Notes: generated by a model not told the origin, from the letters alone. Shown: positions 43,935 through 53,516, counted from the first letter of the stretch. The stretch is DNA of 64,000 bases from JBKQWK01 sp052139595 (GCA_052139595.1 JBKQWK010000216.1:1-64000), one strand, 5' to 3'. Made by a program: numbers and translations.

Positions 43935-43952
43935 CGTGGACCGGAGGATGTC

Positions 43953-45224
43953 ATAAACGACGGCTATCAACTGGCAACGCTGGGCAACGGCCTGCGGGTC
44001 GTCAGCGAACGATTGCCGGGTGTGCGCTCGGTCGGGCTCGGCGTGTGGATCGACAGTGGTTCACGCGCCGAGCCCGACCAGCTCGCCGGCATCTCGCATT
44101 TCATCGAGCACCTGCTCTTCAAGGGCAGCCGCGATTATGCCGCCGTCGACATTGCCCGCATCTTTGACGAGATGGGTGGCGAGCCCAACGCAGCCACGAG
44201 CAAAGAACACACGCTGGTACATGCACGCCTGCTTGACGAAGACGTCGAGCAGGCCTTTGCCGTCATCGCCGACATGGTTCAGCGGCCGCGACTGAGCGAC
44301 ATCGACGCCGAGCGCGAAGTCGTCCTCGAAGAGGTGGCCATGTACGAAGACTCGCCGCCGGAGCTGATCCACGATTACCTCACTGAGGCGGTTTTTCAGC
44401 ACCATCCGCTGGGGCGGGCTGTCATTGGCACGAGCACAACGTTGCGAGCTCTCGATGAGACAGCCATCAAGGCGTACCATCACGCCCACTACGTGCCGTC
44501 GTCGCTCGTCATCGCCGCCGCCGGTAACATTGAGCACGCTCGCCTGTGCGCCCTTGCCGAGCAGCACTTCGCCGGCTCGGCCGACAAGGCGCCGCCGGAG
44601 GTACCTCTCAGCGCCGCCGGCTGGCGACATGTGGCCCAGTTCTGGGCCAAGGACACGGAGCAGTATCATGTCTGCCTTGGCGGTCCCGGTCCGCGACGCG
44701 CCGACGAGGATCGCTGGGCGGTGTTCATCATCGATACGCTGCTCGGTGGTGCCTGGAGTTCGCGTCTCTTTCAAGAGGTGCGCGACAAGCGCGGCTTGGC
44801 GTACTCGGTGTACTCGTACACCTCCATGTACGCCGACTCTGGTCTCACGGCGATTTACTTCGGCTCACGTGAAGAAGCGATTGGCGAGGCCATGACGTTA
44901 ATCGTCGACGAACTCAAGCGCGTCCATCGCGGCTTCAGCGCCGATGACGTGGCGCGGGCCAAGAAGCATGTGAAGGGCGCCTACGTACTCGGCATGGAGA
45001 GCCCCTCGGCGCGCATGCAGGCGTTGGGCCGCTCCATACTTACCGGCCTGCCGGTCCTGACCGTCGACGAAGTGCTCGCCAAGGTCGATGCCGTTACCGT
45101 GAGCGATGTCGCAGCGGCAGCGGCCCGCTATTACGACTTCGAGAAGTGGTCCACCGTATGCATCGGACCCCGCGAAGAACCGTGGCGGGCAGCAACCAAC
45201 GAGTTTGTCTGGGAGCAAGCGTGA
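43953..45224 (+). CDS. M16 family zinc peptidase, apparently starting at ATA
   Basis: About 423 residues of the insulinase/processing-peptidase family. The inverted zinc motif HFIEH is at about residues 49-53, with downstream Glu ligands, and the substrate loop 'QEVRDKRGLAYSVYSY' is present. The conserved first strand 'LATLGNGLRVVSERLPGVRSVGLGVW' lies upstream of the first ATG/GTG/TTG candidate (TTG 44013). Between the pnp stop and that strand there is no ATG, GTG or TTG in frame. ATA 43953 has GGAGG (43943-43947) 5 bases before it and gives the expected N-terminus. pnp-M16 adjacency is common in Gram-positives. The substrate is unknown. Confidence 0.85.
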   Translation: MNDGYQLATLGNGLRVVSERLPGVRSVGLGVWIDSGSRAEPDQLAGISHFIEHLLFKGSRDYAAVDIARIFDEMGGEPNAATSKEHTLVHARLLDEDVEQAFAVIADMVQRPRLSDIDAEREVVLEEVAMYEDSPPELIHDYLTEAVFQHHPLGRAVIGTSTTLRALDETAIKAYHHAHYVPSSLVIAAAGNIEHARLCALAEQHFAGSADKAPPEVPLSAAGWRHVAQFWAKDTEQYHVCLGGPGPRRADEDRWAVFIIDTLLGGAWSSRLFQEVRDKRGLAYSVYSYTSMYADSGLTAIYFGSREEAIGEAMTLIVDELKRVHRGFSADDVARAKKHVKGAYVLGMESPSARMQALGRSILTGLPVLTVDEVLAKVDAVTVSDVAAAAARYYDFEKWSTVCIGPREEPWRAATNEFVWEQA

Positions 45225-46036
45225 TTGACGTTCTCGTCGTTGGCGGCCATGGACGTATGGGTTCGCTGGTCGCCCGCACTGTAGAAGCACAGCCAGATAT
45301 GCGTTTGGTCGCTCTCGTCGACCCGGCTTACGGCAGCGACGCCGACCCCACGAGCACGGCAGCAGTTGCTTCATTCACCGAGCTTGCCCTTGCCTTGCAG
45401 GAGACTGCGCCGACGGTGGCCGTTGAATTCAGCCTGCCCGCGTCGGTGTATGCCAATACGCTGTCACTACTGGCGGCGGGCGTTGACACGGTCGTCGGTG
45501 CCACCGGTCTGACCGATGAGCAACTCGCGCAACTGTTCACCGCGGCACGGGAAAGTCACGCCCATCTCTTCGTGGCGCCCAATTTCGCCCTCGGCGCCGT
45601 CTTGCTCATGGAGTTCTCTCGCCAGGCGGCGCGAGTGTTTGCGCGCGCCGAGATCATCGAACTTCACCACGAATCGAAAGTCGACGCGCCGTCGGGCACA
45701 GCGTTGCGGACGGCGGCGCTCATGAACGACGAGCCGGCTTCCAGACTGGTCGCGGCGTCACAACAGCGGGGAGCAACCGAAGCGGTGACAGCTGACGGCG
45801 CTGAGCAGCCGGTCAGCCGCGGCCTCGAGCAGGGAGCGGTGCACGTCCACAGCGTGCGCCTACCCGGCCTCGTTGCCCATCAGGAAGTACTCTTCGGTGG
45901 CACAGGCGAACTGCTTACGCTGCGTCACGACTCGTTTGCCCTCGAATCGTTCATGACCGGAGTCATGCTGGCAGTGCGCACCGTCGGTCAGCTTGAAGAA
46001 CCGACGGTGGGCCTGGAGAAGATTCTGGCGGAGTGA
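45221..46036 (+). CDS. dapB: 4-hydroxy-tetrahydrodipicolinate reductase
   Basis: A 271-residue enzyme of lysine/diaminopimelate synthesis. The dinucleotide motif is 'VLVVGGHGRMGSLVARTV' (about 4-21) and the catalytic loop 'ELHHESKVDAPSGTA' (about 147-161) has the conserved His pair and Lys. 'DTVVGATGLTDEQL' and 'APNFALGAVLLMEF' are also typical. GTG 45221 overlaps the M16 stop by 4 bases; the upstream extension of the frame carries no family sequence. It feeds DAP to peptidoglycan with dapA next to it. Confidence 0.95.
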   Translation: MIDVLVVGGHGRMGSLVARTVEAQPDMRLVALVDPAYGSDADPTSTAAVASFTELALALQETAPTVAVEFSLPASVYANTLSLLAAGVDTVVGATGLTDEQLAQLFTAARESHAHLFVAPNFALGAVLLMEFSRQAARVFARAEIIELHHESKVDAPSGTALRTAALMNDEPASRLVAASQQRGATEAVTADGAEQPVSRGLEQGAVHVHSVRLPGLVAHQEVLFGGTGELLTLRHDSFALESFMTGVMLAVRTVGQLEEPTVGLEKILAE

Positions 46037-46079
46037 GACAAGTGACCGTGCTCCACCGCGCACCAGAGGAAGGGCTGCG

Positions 46080-46958
46080 ATGAAAGGGAACCTGGGAACC
46101 ATCCTTACCGCCATGGTGACGCCGTTCGACGACGACCTCAAGGTTGATTTTGGCGGTCTTGAGCGCCTCGCCAATCACCTGCTCGAGACGGGCAGTGACG
46201 GCCTGGTTGTGGCCGGCACTACCGGCGAGTCACCAACACTGAGTGACGACGAGAAGGTGGCCATGTTCGAAGCCGTGGTGGCCTTGCTGGGAGGACGCGC
46301 CTGCGTCATTGCCGGGACCGGCTCGAACGACACACAGCACTCCGTGCGTCTCACGCGCCGCGCCGAGGCCGCCGGTGTCGATGCGGTTCTCGTCGTGGCA
46401 CCGTACTACAACAAACCGCCGCTACGTGGTCTTATCCGCCACTTTCAAACGATCGCCGCGGCCACAAGCTTGCCGCTGGTCATCTACAACATCCCGTCGC
46501 GCTGCAACGTTAACTTACCGGCGGAGGCGCTGGCCGAGCTTGGCCGCATCGAGAACGTTGTCGCCGTGAAGCAGGCGAACCCCGACCTCTCTGAACTCCG
46601 TCACCTGCGCGAGATCAGCGACCTGGGGGTTTATGCCGGCAACGACGACATGCTGCTTGAGGTCGCCAAGATGGGTGGGTGGGGTGGCATCTGCGTTTCC
46701 AGTCACCTGGCTGGGGCGCGTATGCGGCGAGTCGTCGATCTGGTGCGAGCTGGCCATGTCGCCAGCGCCGAAGCGCTCGACGGCGAACTCTCGTCGCTCT
46801 ACAGGACGCTCTTCATTACCTCCAACCCAATTCCCGTCAAGTGCGCGCTGGGCCTGCTCGGTCTGCCGGCCGGTGATTTGCGCTTGCCGCTGGTCGCCGC
46901 TGACGACAGCGAGCGCCAGATGATCGCCGCCGAACTGCGCCGACAACGCCTGCTGTGA
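46080..46958 (+). CDS. dapA: 4-hydroxy-tetrahydrodipicolinate synthase
   Basis: A 292-residue aldolase condensing pyruvate and aspartate semialdehyde. Motifs are 'LVVAGTTGESPTLSDDEK', 'APYYNKPPLRGLIRHF', 'VIYNIPSRCNVNLP' and the Schiff-base lysine in 'NVVAVKQANPDLSEL' (about 159-173). ATG 46080 begins the family-typical N-terminus 'MKGNLGTILTAMVTPF'. A 43-base gap separates it from dapB. Its stop overlaps the GGDEF gene by 4 bases, an unusual neighbour for a lysine enzyme. Confidence 0.95.
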   Translation: MKGNLGTILTAMVTPFDDDLKVDFGGLERLANHLLETGSDGLVVAGTTGESPTLSDDEKVAMFEAVVALLGGRACVIAGTGSNDTQHSVRLTRRAEAAGVDAVLVVAPYYNKPPLRGLIRHFQTIAAATSLPLVIYNIPSRCNVNLPAEALAELGRIENVVAVKQANPDLSELRHLREISDLGVYAGNDDMLLEVAKMGGWGGICVSSHLAGARMRRVVDLVRAGHVASAEALDGELSSLYRTLFITSNPIPVKCALGLLGLPAGDLRLPLVAADDSERQMIAAELRRQRLL

Positions 46959-47809
46959 GTCTGCCGGAGCGCTTTCTTGTCTTTGTAGAAGCGCGCTCGC
47001 GCGTCGCCGTCGTTCTTGTTTGTGTGCTGGCTATCACCAGCATTGGCATCATCGATTATTTCGCCGGCGAGCGCTTGAGCTTCGTCGTTTTCTACCTAGC
47101 GCCGGTGACCATCATCGCGTGGCGACTGGGGCCGCTCTGGGGCTCCACGGCAGCAGCTGCCGCTGCGCTCGTCTCGGTGACTGCCGACAGTATGAATCGC
47201 CACGTGACGCTCTACGCCGACGGCATCAACTACTGGAACTTCGCCACGCATGCTGGTATCTTCGTCGGCGCCGTTCTGACCTTGAGTGCCTTGCGGCGAA
47301 CCATTGACAAGGAGAAGGACCTGGCGCGCATCGATGCGCTCACAGAATCAGCCAATCGGCGCGCCTTCGATGAATTGGCCGAGAGCGAGCTACGCCGCGG
47401 TCGCCGCTATGCGCATCCGCTCACGCGCGTCTACGTCGACGTCGACGACTTGAAACTCGTTAACGATACCTTTGGTCACGACCAGGGCGATGCCCTCCTG
47501 CGCACCGTTGCCGGGCTGCTGCGTGACAACTTCCGCGAAACGGACGTTGTCGCTCGCCTCGGTGGCGACGAGTTCTGTGTTCTGCTCTCCGAAACCGACG
47601 CGCGGGCGGCGGAGGTCGTCACGGCCAAGCTCCACGGCGCCGTGCAGGCGGCGGCGGCGCAGGCTCGCTGGCCGCTGTCGCTGAGCATCGGCGCCGTCAC
47701 CTTCAGTACAATGCCGGCGAACACCGATGAGATGCTGCGCCAGGCAGATGGAATCATGTACGCAGTCAAGACCAGCGGCAAGAATGCCGTCCGGCTCGTG
47801 GCCGCGTGA
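46955..47809 (+). CDS. Membrane GGDEF diguanylate cyclase
   Basis: A 284-residue protein. Residues about 15-110 hold three to four hydrophobic segments ('VVLVCVLAITSIGIIDYFAG', 'FVVFYLAPVTIIAW', 'TAAAAAALVSVT', 'AGIFVGAVLTLSAL'). The GGDEF domain (about 118-284) has an intact 'GGDEF' at 203-207, so c-di-GMP synthesis is likely. An RxxD inhibitory site (RETD, 194-197) sits exactly five residues before it, so feedback inhibition is likely. No separate ligand-sensing domain is seen besides the membrane region. It is wedged between dapA and rnj and starts at GTG overlapping dapA. Confidence 0.92.
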   Translation: MSLPERFLVFVEARSRVAVVLVCVLAITSIGIIDYFAGERLSFVVFYLAPVTIIAWRLGPLWGSTAAAAAALVSVTADSMNRHVTLYADGINYWNFATHAGIFVGAVLTLSALRRTIDKEKDLARIDALTESANRRAFDELAESELRRGRRYAHPLTRVYVDVDDLKLVNDTFGHDQGDALLRTVAGLLRDNFRETDVVARLGGDEFCVLLSETDARAAEVVTAKLHGAVQAAAAQARWPLSLSIGAVTFSTMPANTDEMLRQADGIMYAVKTSGKNAVRLVAA

Positions 47810-47855
47810 ATACGCATACCACCACAAACTGGCAAAAAGGAAGAATCAGGTACTT

Positions 47856-49520
47856 ATGAGTAAATCACCCCTTCGTATCATCCCTCTCGGCGGTCTCGGT
47901 GAGATCGGTAAGAACATGACCGCCCTCGAGTACGACGGCAAGATCGTCGTTGTCGACTGTGGCCTCGCCTTTCCCCGCGACGAAATGCTCGGCATCGATC
48001 TCGTCCTGCCGGATGTGACGTTTCTCAAGGAGCGCCAGAACGACTTGCTGGCCTTTCTCATCACGCACGGCCATGAAGACCACTTCGGTGCCTTGCCATT
48101 CGTGCTGCGCCAGGTCAATGCGCCCGTCTACGGGAGTCGACTCACTCTGGCCCTCGCCAAGAGCAAACTCGACGAACACGGCATGCTCAAGAAGGTGGAG
48201 CTGAACGAAGTGAACGCCGATTCGGTGCTGCATCTCGGTCCGTTTACGGTCAGCTTCATCGCTGTCAGCCACAGCGTGCCCGACGCTCTCTCGATCGCCG
48301 TCAGCACGCCGCTGGGCGTTGTCCTCGTCACCGGTGACTACAAATTCGACCACACACCGATCGATGGCCGCATCACCGATGTCAACCGCTTCGCCGAACT
48401 GGGCAATAACGGCGTTCTCGCGTTGCTTGGTGACTCGACCAACGCCCTCATACCCGGCTCGACGGCCTCGGAGAGCACTGTCGGCCAGGCGTTTCACCAG
48501 ATCTTTGCCGAGGCCGAGGGGCGTGTCATTCTCGCCTCCTTTGCCTCCCACATTCATCGCGTGCAGCAGGCAATTCAGATCGCGCATCTGCACGGCCGCA
48601 AGTTTGCCGTTGCCGGCCGCTCCATGGTCAAGAACGTCAACATTGCCCGCAATCTCGGCTATCTCACGGTGCCCGATGACGCGATGATCAAGCTGCACGA
48701 CATCGATCAGTATGAGCCAGGCGAGCTGCTGATTCTCACCACCGGCAGCCAGGGTGAGCCGCTCTCGGCACTCAGTCGCATGGCGTTTGACGATCATCCC
48801 CAGGTTGTCCTTCAAAAAGGAGACACGGTCGTCATCTCGGCGCTGGCCATTCCCGGCAACGAGGTCAGCGTCATGAATACTGTCAATCGCCTCCTCAAGT
48901 CGGGGGCTCGCGTTATCGACGGCCCCAAGAACGGCGTCCACGTCAGTGGTCACGGCGCCCAGGAAGACCTGCGGATGATGCTCAATCTCATCAAGCCACG
49001 CTACTTTCTGCCCGTGCATGGCGAGTACCGCATGCAGTACATGCACGCCGAACTGGCGCGCCAGTCAGGTATCAAGGACGAGCAGATCTTCCTCCTCGAA
49101 AACGGCGATGTGCTGCAGATCAACGAAGATTCGGCAAAGCTCGTCGACAAGGTGCGCGCCGGCATGGTGTTCGTCGACGGCTTTGAACTCGGCGATGCCG
49201 AACACGTTGTTCTGCGCGACCGCCAGCAGCTTGCCGAGGACGGCATTCTCATCGTCGTCTGTACGATGAGCGTGCAGAGCGGCGAGATGGTGGCTCCGCC
49301 GGAGCTGGTGGCGCGTGGTTTTCTCTACGATGACTCACGCCAGCAGGAGGTTCTCGACGCAGCCCGCGAAGTGCTGGAAGAGAAACTGGAAGAGCTGGCC
49401 GGCGAGCACATCACTGGCCAGCGTCTGCTCAAAGAAGACGTGCACGAGGTGCTCAGCGGCTTCATCTATCGCAAGACGAAGCGCCGGCCGTTGATCATGC
49501 CGGTCATTGTCGAGGTCTGA
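47856..49520 (+). CDS. rnj: Ribonuclease J
   Basis: A 554-residue metallo-beta-lactamase nuclease with 5'-3' exo- and endonuclease activity. The zinc motif 'HGHEDHFGALP' begins near residue 71; 'GDSTNALIPGSTASESTVG' and 'FASHIHRVQQAI' belong to the beta-CASP domain. 'PVHGEYRMQYMHA' and a C-terminal domain from about 450 complete it. ATG 47856 is chosen because the family N-terminus 'PLRIIPLGGLGEIGKNM' follows at once; AAGGA lies ~15 bases upstream, a rather long spacing. It complements PNPase and RNase Y. Confidence 0.95.
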   Translation: MSKSPLRIIPLGGLGEIGKNMTALEYDGKIVVVDCGLAFPRDEMLGIDLVLPDVTFLKERQNDLLAFLITHGHEDHFGALPFVLRQVNAPVYGSRLTLALAKSKLDEHGMLKKVELNEVNADSVLHLGPFTVSFIAVSHSVPDALSIAVSTPLGVVLVTGDYKFDHTPIDGRITDVNRFAELGNNGVLALLGDSTNALIPGSTASESTVGQAFHQIFAEAEGRVILASFASHIHRVQQAIQIAHLHGRKFAVAGRSMVKNVNIARNLGYLTVPDDAMIKLHDIDQYEPGELLILTTGSQGEPLSALSRMAFDDHPQVVLQKGDTVVISALAIPGNEVSVMNTVNRLLKSGARVIDGPKNGVHVSGHGAQEDLRMMLNLIKPRYFLPVHGEYRMQYMHAELARQSGIKDEQIFLLENGDVLQINEDSAKLVDKVRAGMVFVDGFELGDAEHVVLRDRQQLAEDGILIVVCTMSVQSGEMVAPPELVARGFLYDDSRQQEVLDAAREVLEEKLEELAGEHITGQRLLKEDVHEVLSGFIYRKTKRRPLIMPVIVEV

Positions 49521-49558
49521 GATCAACGCCGACATACGATCTAGTCGATCGGCGCCGA

Positions 49559-49587
49559 TTGACGCCACGACGGTGATCAACTAGGAA
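49559..49587 (+). promoter_or_regulatory. Possible promoter of ftsK
   Basis: TTGACG (49559-49564) and TAGGAA (49582-49587) are 17 bases apart. The -35 is good, the -10 weak. It lies about 30 bases before the ftsK start. Confidence 0.35.
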
Positions 49588-49615
49588 TCAGCGCTCGCTC
49601 GTCGAACCACAACGT

Positions 49616-52135
49616 ATGGCGACAGCACGCTCCACACGTAAGCCGAGGCGCGCGCCGGCCGCCAGGGCCGCAGGTCAGCGGCAACCGGCGCGCCGCACAG
49701 CGGCGCCAAAGGCTGCCAGGCGCACGACCAGGCGCAAGGCGGCAAACCACGGCCGCGAACTCGCTGCCGTCTTTGTCATTGCCTTGGCGGTTTTTCTCGG
49801 CTTCGTCCTCTACGCGGGCTGGCACGGTGGGCTGGCCGGCCACTGGCTAAGTGCCGCCCTCTTCTGGCTGATCGGCGTCGGCACCTATCTGACGCCGGCG
49901 CTGCTTCTTTACACTGCCTATCTGGTGGCGGGAGGCAAGAGCGCCCGTTTGCCACGCCCGGTCGCGTTCGGCAGTGCCTTCCTGGGCCTGGCCCTGCTGC
50001 TGGCCGCTGCCGCCAATACCTTCGCCCTCTTTGGCGGCGGCCGGCCGGCGGCCAGCTACGCTAGTGCTCATCTGCGCCACCATGGCGGCGCCCTCGGCGA
50101 ACTCCTCTGGTCTGGCGTGAATGTCGTCGGCGGCCACGTTGGAGTCACCATTGTCGTGCTGTTTTTCGTCGTCGCCGGACTACTACTCGTGAGCGGCTCA
50201 TCGCTGGGATTATGGGCGAGTCGCTCGCGGCGCGGCGTCAGGGCTGCCGGTCGGGTGGCTCGGCGGCAGGCCCGAGTGCTCGATGAGCATCGCCGCACCG
50301 CCGTTCAGCGGCTCCAGAATCAGTCGCTCGACGACATGAGCGAAGCGGCAACGCAGCAATATGGTCCGGGGGTGTCCACACATACGGTCGAACTGATCGA
50401 CGGCCAGCGCAGCGTGCCGGAGATCTTTGCCGCCGTCGCCAGCGCGCCGGGCGCAGTCTCCGAGATCCCTCGCGGCGCAGACGGCGACGGCGACTTTGGC
50501 GACGATGGCCCCATCGTCGCCGTCGAGGAGCCGGTCGAGGATGGCGTACAGCTGAGCATCCCAACCGATGCCAGCGGCGGTTTCGTGAGCTCAGACGAGA
50601 CAGCGCTGGCATTTGCCGCCAGCGAACAGCGCGACTGGTCGCTGCCCGATACGTCACTCTTGCGACCGCTGGGGGATGGCCAGGGCGAGGCGCCGGACAC
50701 GATCCGCGCTGTCAGTGCCCGGCTGGTCGAAACGCTGGGCAACTTCGGCGTCCCTGCCCAGGTGATCAATACCGTTTCCGGGCCGCGCGTTACACGCTAC
50801 GAGCTGCAGCTCGCTCCTGGCGTCAAGGTTAATCGCGTCTCGGCCCTCAAAGACGACATCGCCTATGCATTGGCGGCCACCGATATTCGCGTGCAGGCGC
50901 CGATACCGGGCAAAACGGCCGTCGGTGTCGAAGTCCCCAACCAGCGGCCCAACTTCGTCGGCCTGGGCGACGTGTACGGCGTCTTCCCGGCCAACGCGAC
51001 GCCGCTGGCTGTGTGGATCGGTAAGGACATCACCGGCAAGCCGGTGCTCGCCGACCTTGCCAAGATGGTCCATGTGCTCATCGCCGGCACCACCGGATCA
51101 GGTAAGAGTGGCTGCATCAACTGCATCGTCAGTTCCATTCTCTTGCGCGCTACGCCCGACCAGGTGCGCATGATCATGATTGACCCGAAGAAGGTCGAAC
51201 TCTCGCACTTCGACGGCGTGCCGCATCTGCTCACACCGGTGGTTACTAAGCCGAAAGAGGCAAGCTACGTGCTCCACAACGTCGTGCGCCAGATGGATTA
51301 TCGGTACGAACTCATGGCCCGTGTCGGCAGCTCGCAGACCATCCATGACCTGAACAAGAAGCTTGAGGCGCGCGGCGAGCCGAAGCTGCCCTACATCGTC
51401 ATTGTCATTGACGAACTCGCCGACCTCATGATGGTCGCCCCGGCTGAGGTCGAAGACCACATCATGCGCCTTGGTCAGCTCGGCCGCGGCGCCGGCATCC
51501 ACCTCGTCGTGGCCACGCAGCGGCCCTCTGTCGACGTCGTTACCGGCATGATCAAGGCCAACATCCCTTCCCGCATCGCTTTCGCCGTCTCATCACAGAC
51601 CGACTCACGCGTGATTCTCGACGTTGGTGGCGCCGAGAGCCTGCTCGGCGAAGGCGACATGCTCTTTCGCCCGTTTGGCAGCAACCGTCTGCTGCGTGTG
51701 CAAGGCGCCTACATGGCCTCGGCCGAGATGAAGCTGATCACCGAGCACTGGCGTCGTCAGGCAACGCCGCATTTCCAGAAGGAGATGCTCGAAAGCCCAG
51801 CCCCGAGCGAGCCGGAGGGCGCCAGCGGCGCCGGCGAAGACGACCTCCTGGCCGATGCGATCACAACCGTCGTTGCCACCGGCGCAGCGTCAGTTGCTTT
51901 GCTGCAACGTCGCTTGCGCGTCGGCTACGCTCGCGCCGGCCGCTTGATCGATATCATGGAGGGCATGGGCATCGTCAGCGGCTATGACGGCAGCAAAGCG
52001 CGCAATGTGCTCGTCAACGAGACGCAGCTGGCCGATATTCTCGCCGGCGTGCGCGGCGGCGGGCACAAACCGGCGGCTGACACCGCGGTCGCCGGTCAAT
52101 TCGCCGCCGCCGATTTGCCGCCCGCCGACGGCTGA
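49616..52135 (+). CDS. ftsK: DNA translocase FtsK
   Basis: An 839-residue protein. A basic N-terminus (1-45) precedes four to five membrane segments (about 50-200), an acidic linker (about 240-370) and the motor. 'VSGPRVTRYELQLAPGVKVNRV' opens the alpha domain; Walker A 'IAGTTGSGKSG' is at about 488-498 and Walker B 'YIVIVIDELADLMM' at about 594-607. A C-terminal winged-helix gamma domain (about 750-815, 'SVALLQRRLRVGYARAGRLIDIME') recognises polar DNA sequences. It pumps the chromosome terminus through the septum. Confidence 0.96.
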   Translation: MATARSTRKPRRAPAARAAGQRQPARRTAAPKAARRTTRRKAANHGRELAAVFVIALAVFLGFVLYAGWHGGLAGHWLSAALFWLIGVGTYLTPALLLYTAYLVAGGKSARLPRPVAFGSAFLGLALLLAAAANTFALFGGGRPAASYASAHLRHHGGALGELLWSGVNVVGGHVGVTIVVLFFVVAGLLLVSGSSLGLWASRSRRGVRAAGRVARRQARVLDEHRRTAVQRLQNQSLDDMSEAATQQYGPGVSTHTVELIDGQRSVPEIFAAVASAPGAVSEIPRGADGDGDFGDDGPIVAVEEPVEDGVQLSIPTDASGGFVSSDETALAFAASEQRDWSLPDTSLLRPLGDGQGEAPDTIRAVSARLVETLGNFGVPAQVINTVSGPRVTRYELQLAPGVKVNRVSALKDDIAYALAATDIRVQAPIPGKTAVGVEVPNQRPNFVGLGDVYGVFPANATPLAVWIGKDITGKPVLADLAKMVHVLIAGTTGSGKSGCINCIVSSILLRATPDQVRMIMIDPKKVELSHFDGVPHLLTPVVTKPKEASYVLHNVVRQMDYRYELMARVGSSQTIHDLNKKLEARGEPKLPYIVIVIDELADLMMVAPAEVEDHIMRLGQLGRGAGIHLVVATQRPSVDVVTGMIKANIPSRIAFAVSSQTDSRVILDVGGAESLLGEGDMLFRPFGSNRLLRVQGAYMASAEMKLITEHWRRQATPHFQKEMLESPAPSEPEGASGAGEDDLLADAITTVVATGAASVALLQRRLRVGYARAGRLIDIMEGMGIVSGYDGSKARNVLVNETQLADILAGVRGGGHKPAADTAVAGQFAAADLPPADG

Positions 52136-52248
52136 GTCGCCGCCGGCTCAATTGTGTTTGCCGGCACAGCTCACTAGACTAGCGGTTCAGCTCATGGATT
52201 TTGCCGCTTCTTCGCGACGCGGTTACTGGCAAAGGGGACAAGCCCGGC

Positions 52249-53013
52249 GTGTTCGAGATCGGTGCAACACTTCGCGAGGCGCGCGTACGCAGAAAGCTCA
52301 CTCTGCAGCAGGCCGAAGACGACACCAAAATCAGGGTCAAATACCTGCAAGCCATGGAGAACGAGGACTTCGAGGTCATGCCCGGAGTCACCTACGTGAA
52401 GGGGTTTCTGCGCGCTTATGCGGAGTACCTCAACCTCGACGCCGATGTCATCGTCGGTGAATTCAATTCACGCACAGGCCCGCAACCAGATCACGAGCCA
52501 TTTGGTGGTGTTTCGGCGTTGGGCAGACCTCGCAGTCACCGCGGTCGCAATACCTTGTTTCTAACGGCCTTTGTCTGCGTGCTTGTTCTGGCGATCATCT
52601 ATGTGCTCGGCATTAATCGGCATACCAATTCTGGTGGGCCCAAGACGAATCCGGGCGCCATTGGCTTGAGCAGCTCGCCACAACCGGCGACCACGCCCAG
52701 TGTGCCGGCGAGCATCCAGCCGAGCCTCACGCCCAGCCCACCGGCAGTGACGGTCAACAAGGTCCGCTTCGTCGTCAGTGGCGGGCCATGCTGGGTGGCC
52801 GTCACCGAGGGATCGGCACAAGGCAAACAGCTCTTTGCCGCCACACTAGCCGACGGTGCCGTGACTACGTTTACGAGCAAGCAACCACTGTTCATCGTCG
52901 TCGGTGCACCGTCGGTTGCGACCATCAAAGTCATCGGCGGACAAACGCTGAAACTCAGTGGTGCTGGTCCGCTGACCTACCGTGTCAGTCAGGGAAAGGT
53001 CGTGAAGCTCTAG
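52249..53013 (+). CDS. RodZ-like membrane protein with Xre-type HTH and DUF4115
   Basis: About 254 residues. The N-terminal helix-turn-helix (about 1-70) reads 'FEIGATLREARVRRKLTLQQAEDDTKIRVKYLQAMENEDFEVMPGVTYVKGFLRAYAEYL', broken here at 'TKIRVKYL' only by eye. A single membrane helix lies near 107-122. A Pro/Thr-rich linker (about 135-165) and a C-terminal beta-rich DUF4115 domain follow. RodZ links MreB to the envelope; no mreB is in this window, and the family also includes regulators. GTG 52249 has AAAGGGG 11 bases upstream and fits the family start better than TTG 52201. Confidence 0.8.
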   Translation: MFEIGATLREARVRRKLTLQQAEDDTKIRVKYLQAMENEDFEVMPGVTYVKGFLRAYAEYLNLDADVIVGEFNSRTGPQPDHEPFGGVSALGRPRSHRGRNTLFLTAFVCVLVLAIIYVLGINRHTNSGGPKTNPGAIGLSSSPQPATTPSVPASIQPSLTPSPPAVTVNKVRFVVSGGPCWVAVTEGSAQGKQLFAATLADGAVTTFTSKQPLFIVVGAPSVATIKVIGGQTLKLSGAGPLTYRVSQGKVVKL

Positions 53014-53504
53014 TGGCCAAAGAATCATCGTTCGATGTCGTCAGCGAAGTTGACCTCAACGAAGTGCGTAATGCGGTCAACCTGGCGCAGAAAGAGATCG
53101 CCACGCGATACGACTTCAAGAAGAGCATCAGCAAGATCACCCTTGAAGAGGACGGCATCGTCCTGATGAGCGACAACGAGGGCAAGCTCAAGTCGGTTGT
53201 CGACATCCTCGAAGAGAAACTCGTGCGCCGCAAGGTCTCACTCAAAGCGCTACAGTACGGTAAAGTCGAAGCGTCGCTCGGTGGCACCGTGCGCCAGCGT
53301 GCCGAACTGGCCGCCGGCATCAGCGACGAGAAGGCCAAGGCGATGAACAAGCTCATCCGCCAGCAATTCAAGAAGGTCAAAGTCAGCATTCAGGGCGACA
53401 GCTTGCGCGTGTTCTCATCAAGCAAAGATGACCTGCAGGCCGTTATGGAGCTACTGCGTGAGCAGGACTTCGGTCTGCCTCTGCAATTCACCAACTACCG
53501 CTGA
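53013..53504 (+). CDS. YajQ family nucleotide-binding protein
   Basis: A 163-residue protein with two ferredoxin-like repeats. Seen are 'SSFDVVSEVDLNEVRNAVNLAQKEIATRYDFKKS', 'LEEDGIVLMSDNEGKLKSVVDILEEKLVRRKV' and 'LIRQQFKKVKVSIQGDSLRV'. YajQ proteins bind nucleotides; some bind c-di-GMP, and a GGDEF enzyme is encoded ~5 kb upstream, though a link is only a guess. GTG 53013 shares its first base with the preceding stop. The C-terminus 'EQDFGLPLQFTNYR' is typical. Confidence 0.93.
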   Translation: MAKESSFDVVSEVDLNEVRNAVNLAQKEIATRYDFKKSISKITLEEDGIVLMSDNEGKLKSVVDILEEKLVRRKVSLKALQYGKVEASLGGTVRQRAELAAGISDEKAKAMNKLIRQQFKKVKVSIQGDSLRVFSSSKDDLQAVMELLREQDFGLPLQFTNYR

Positions 53505-53516
53505 GGAGACGACGCG

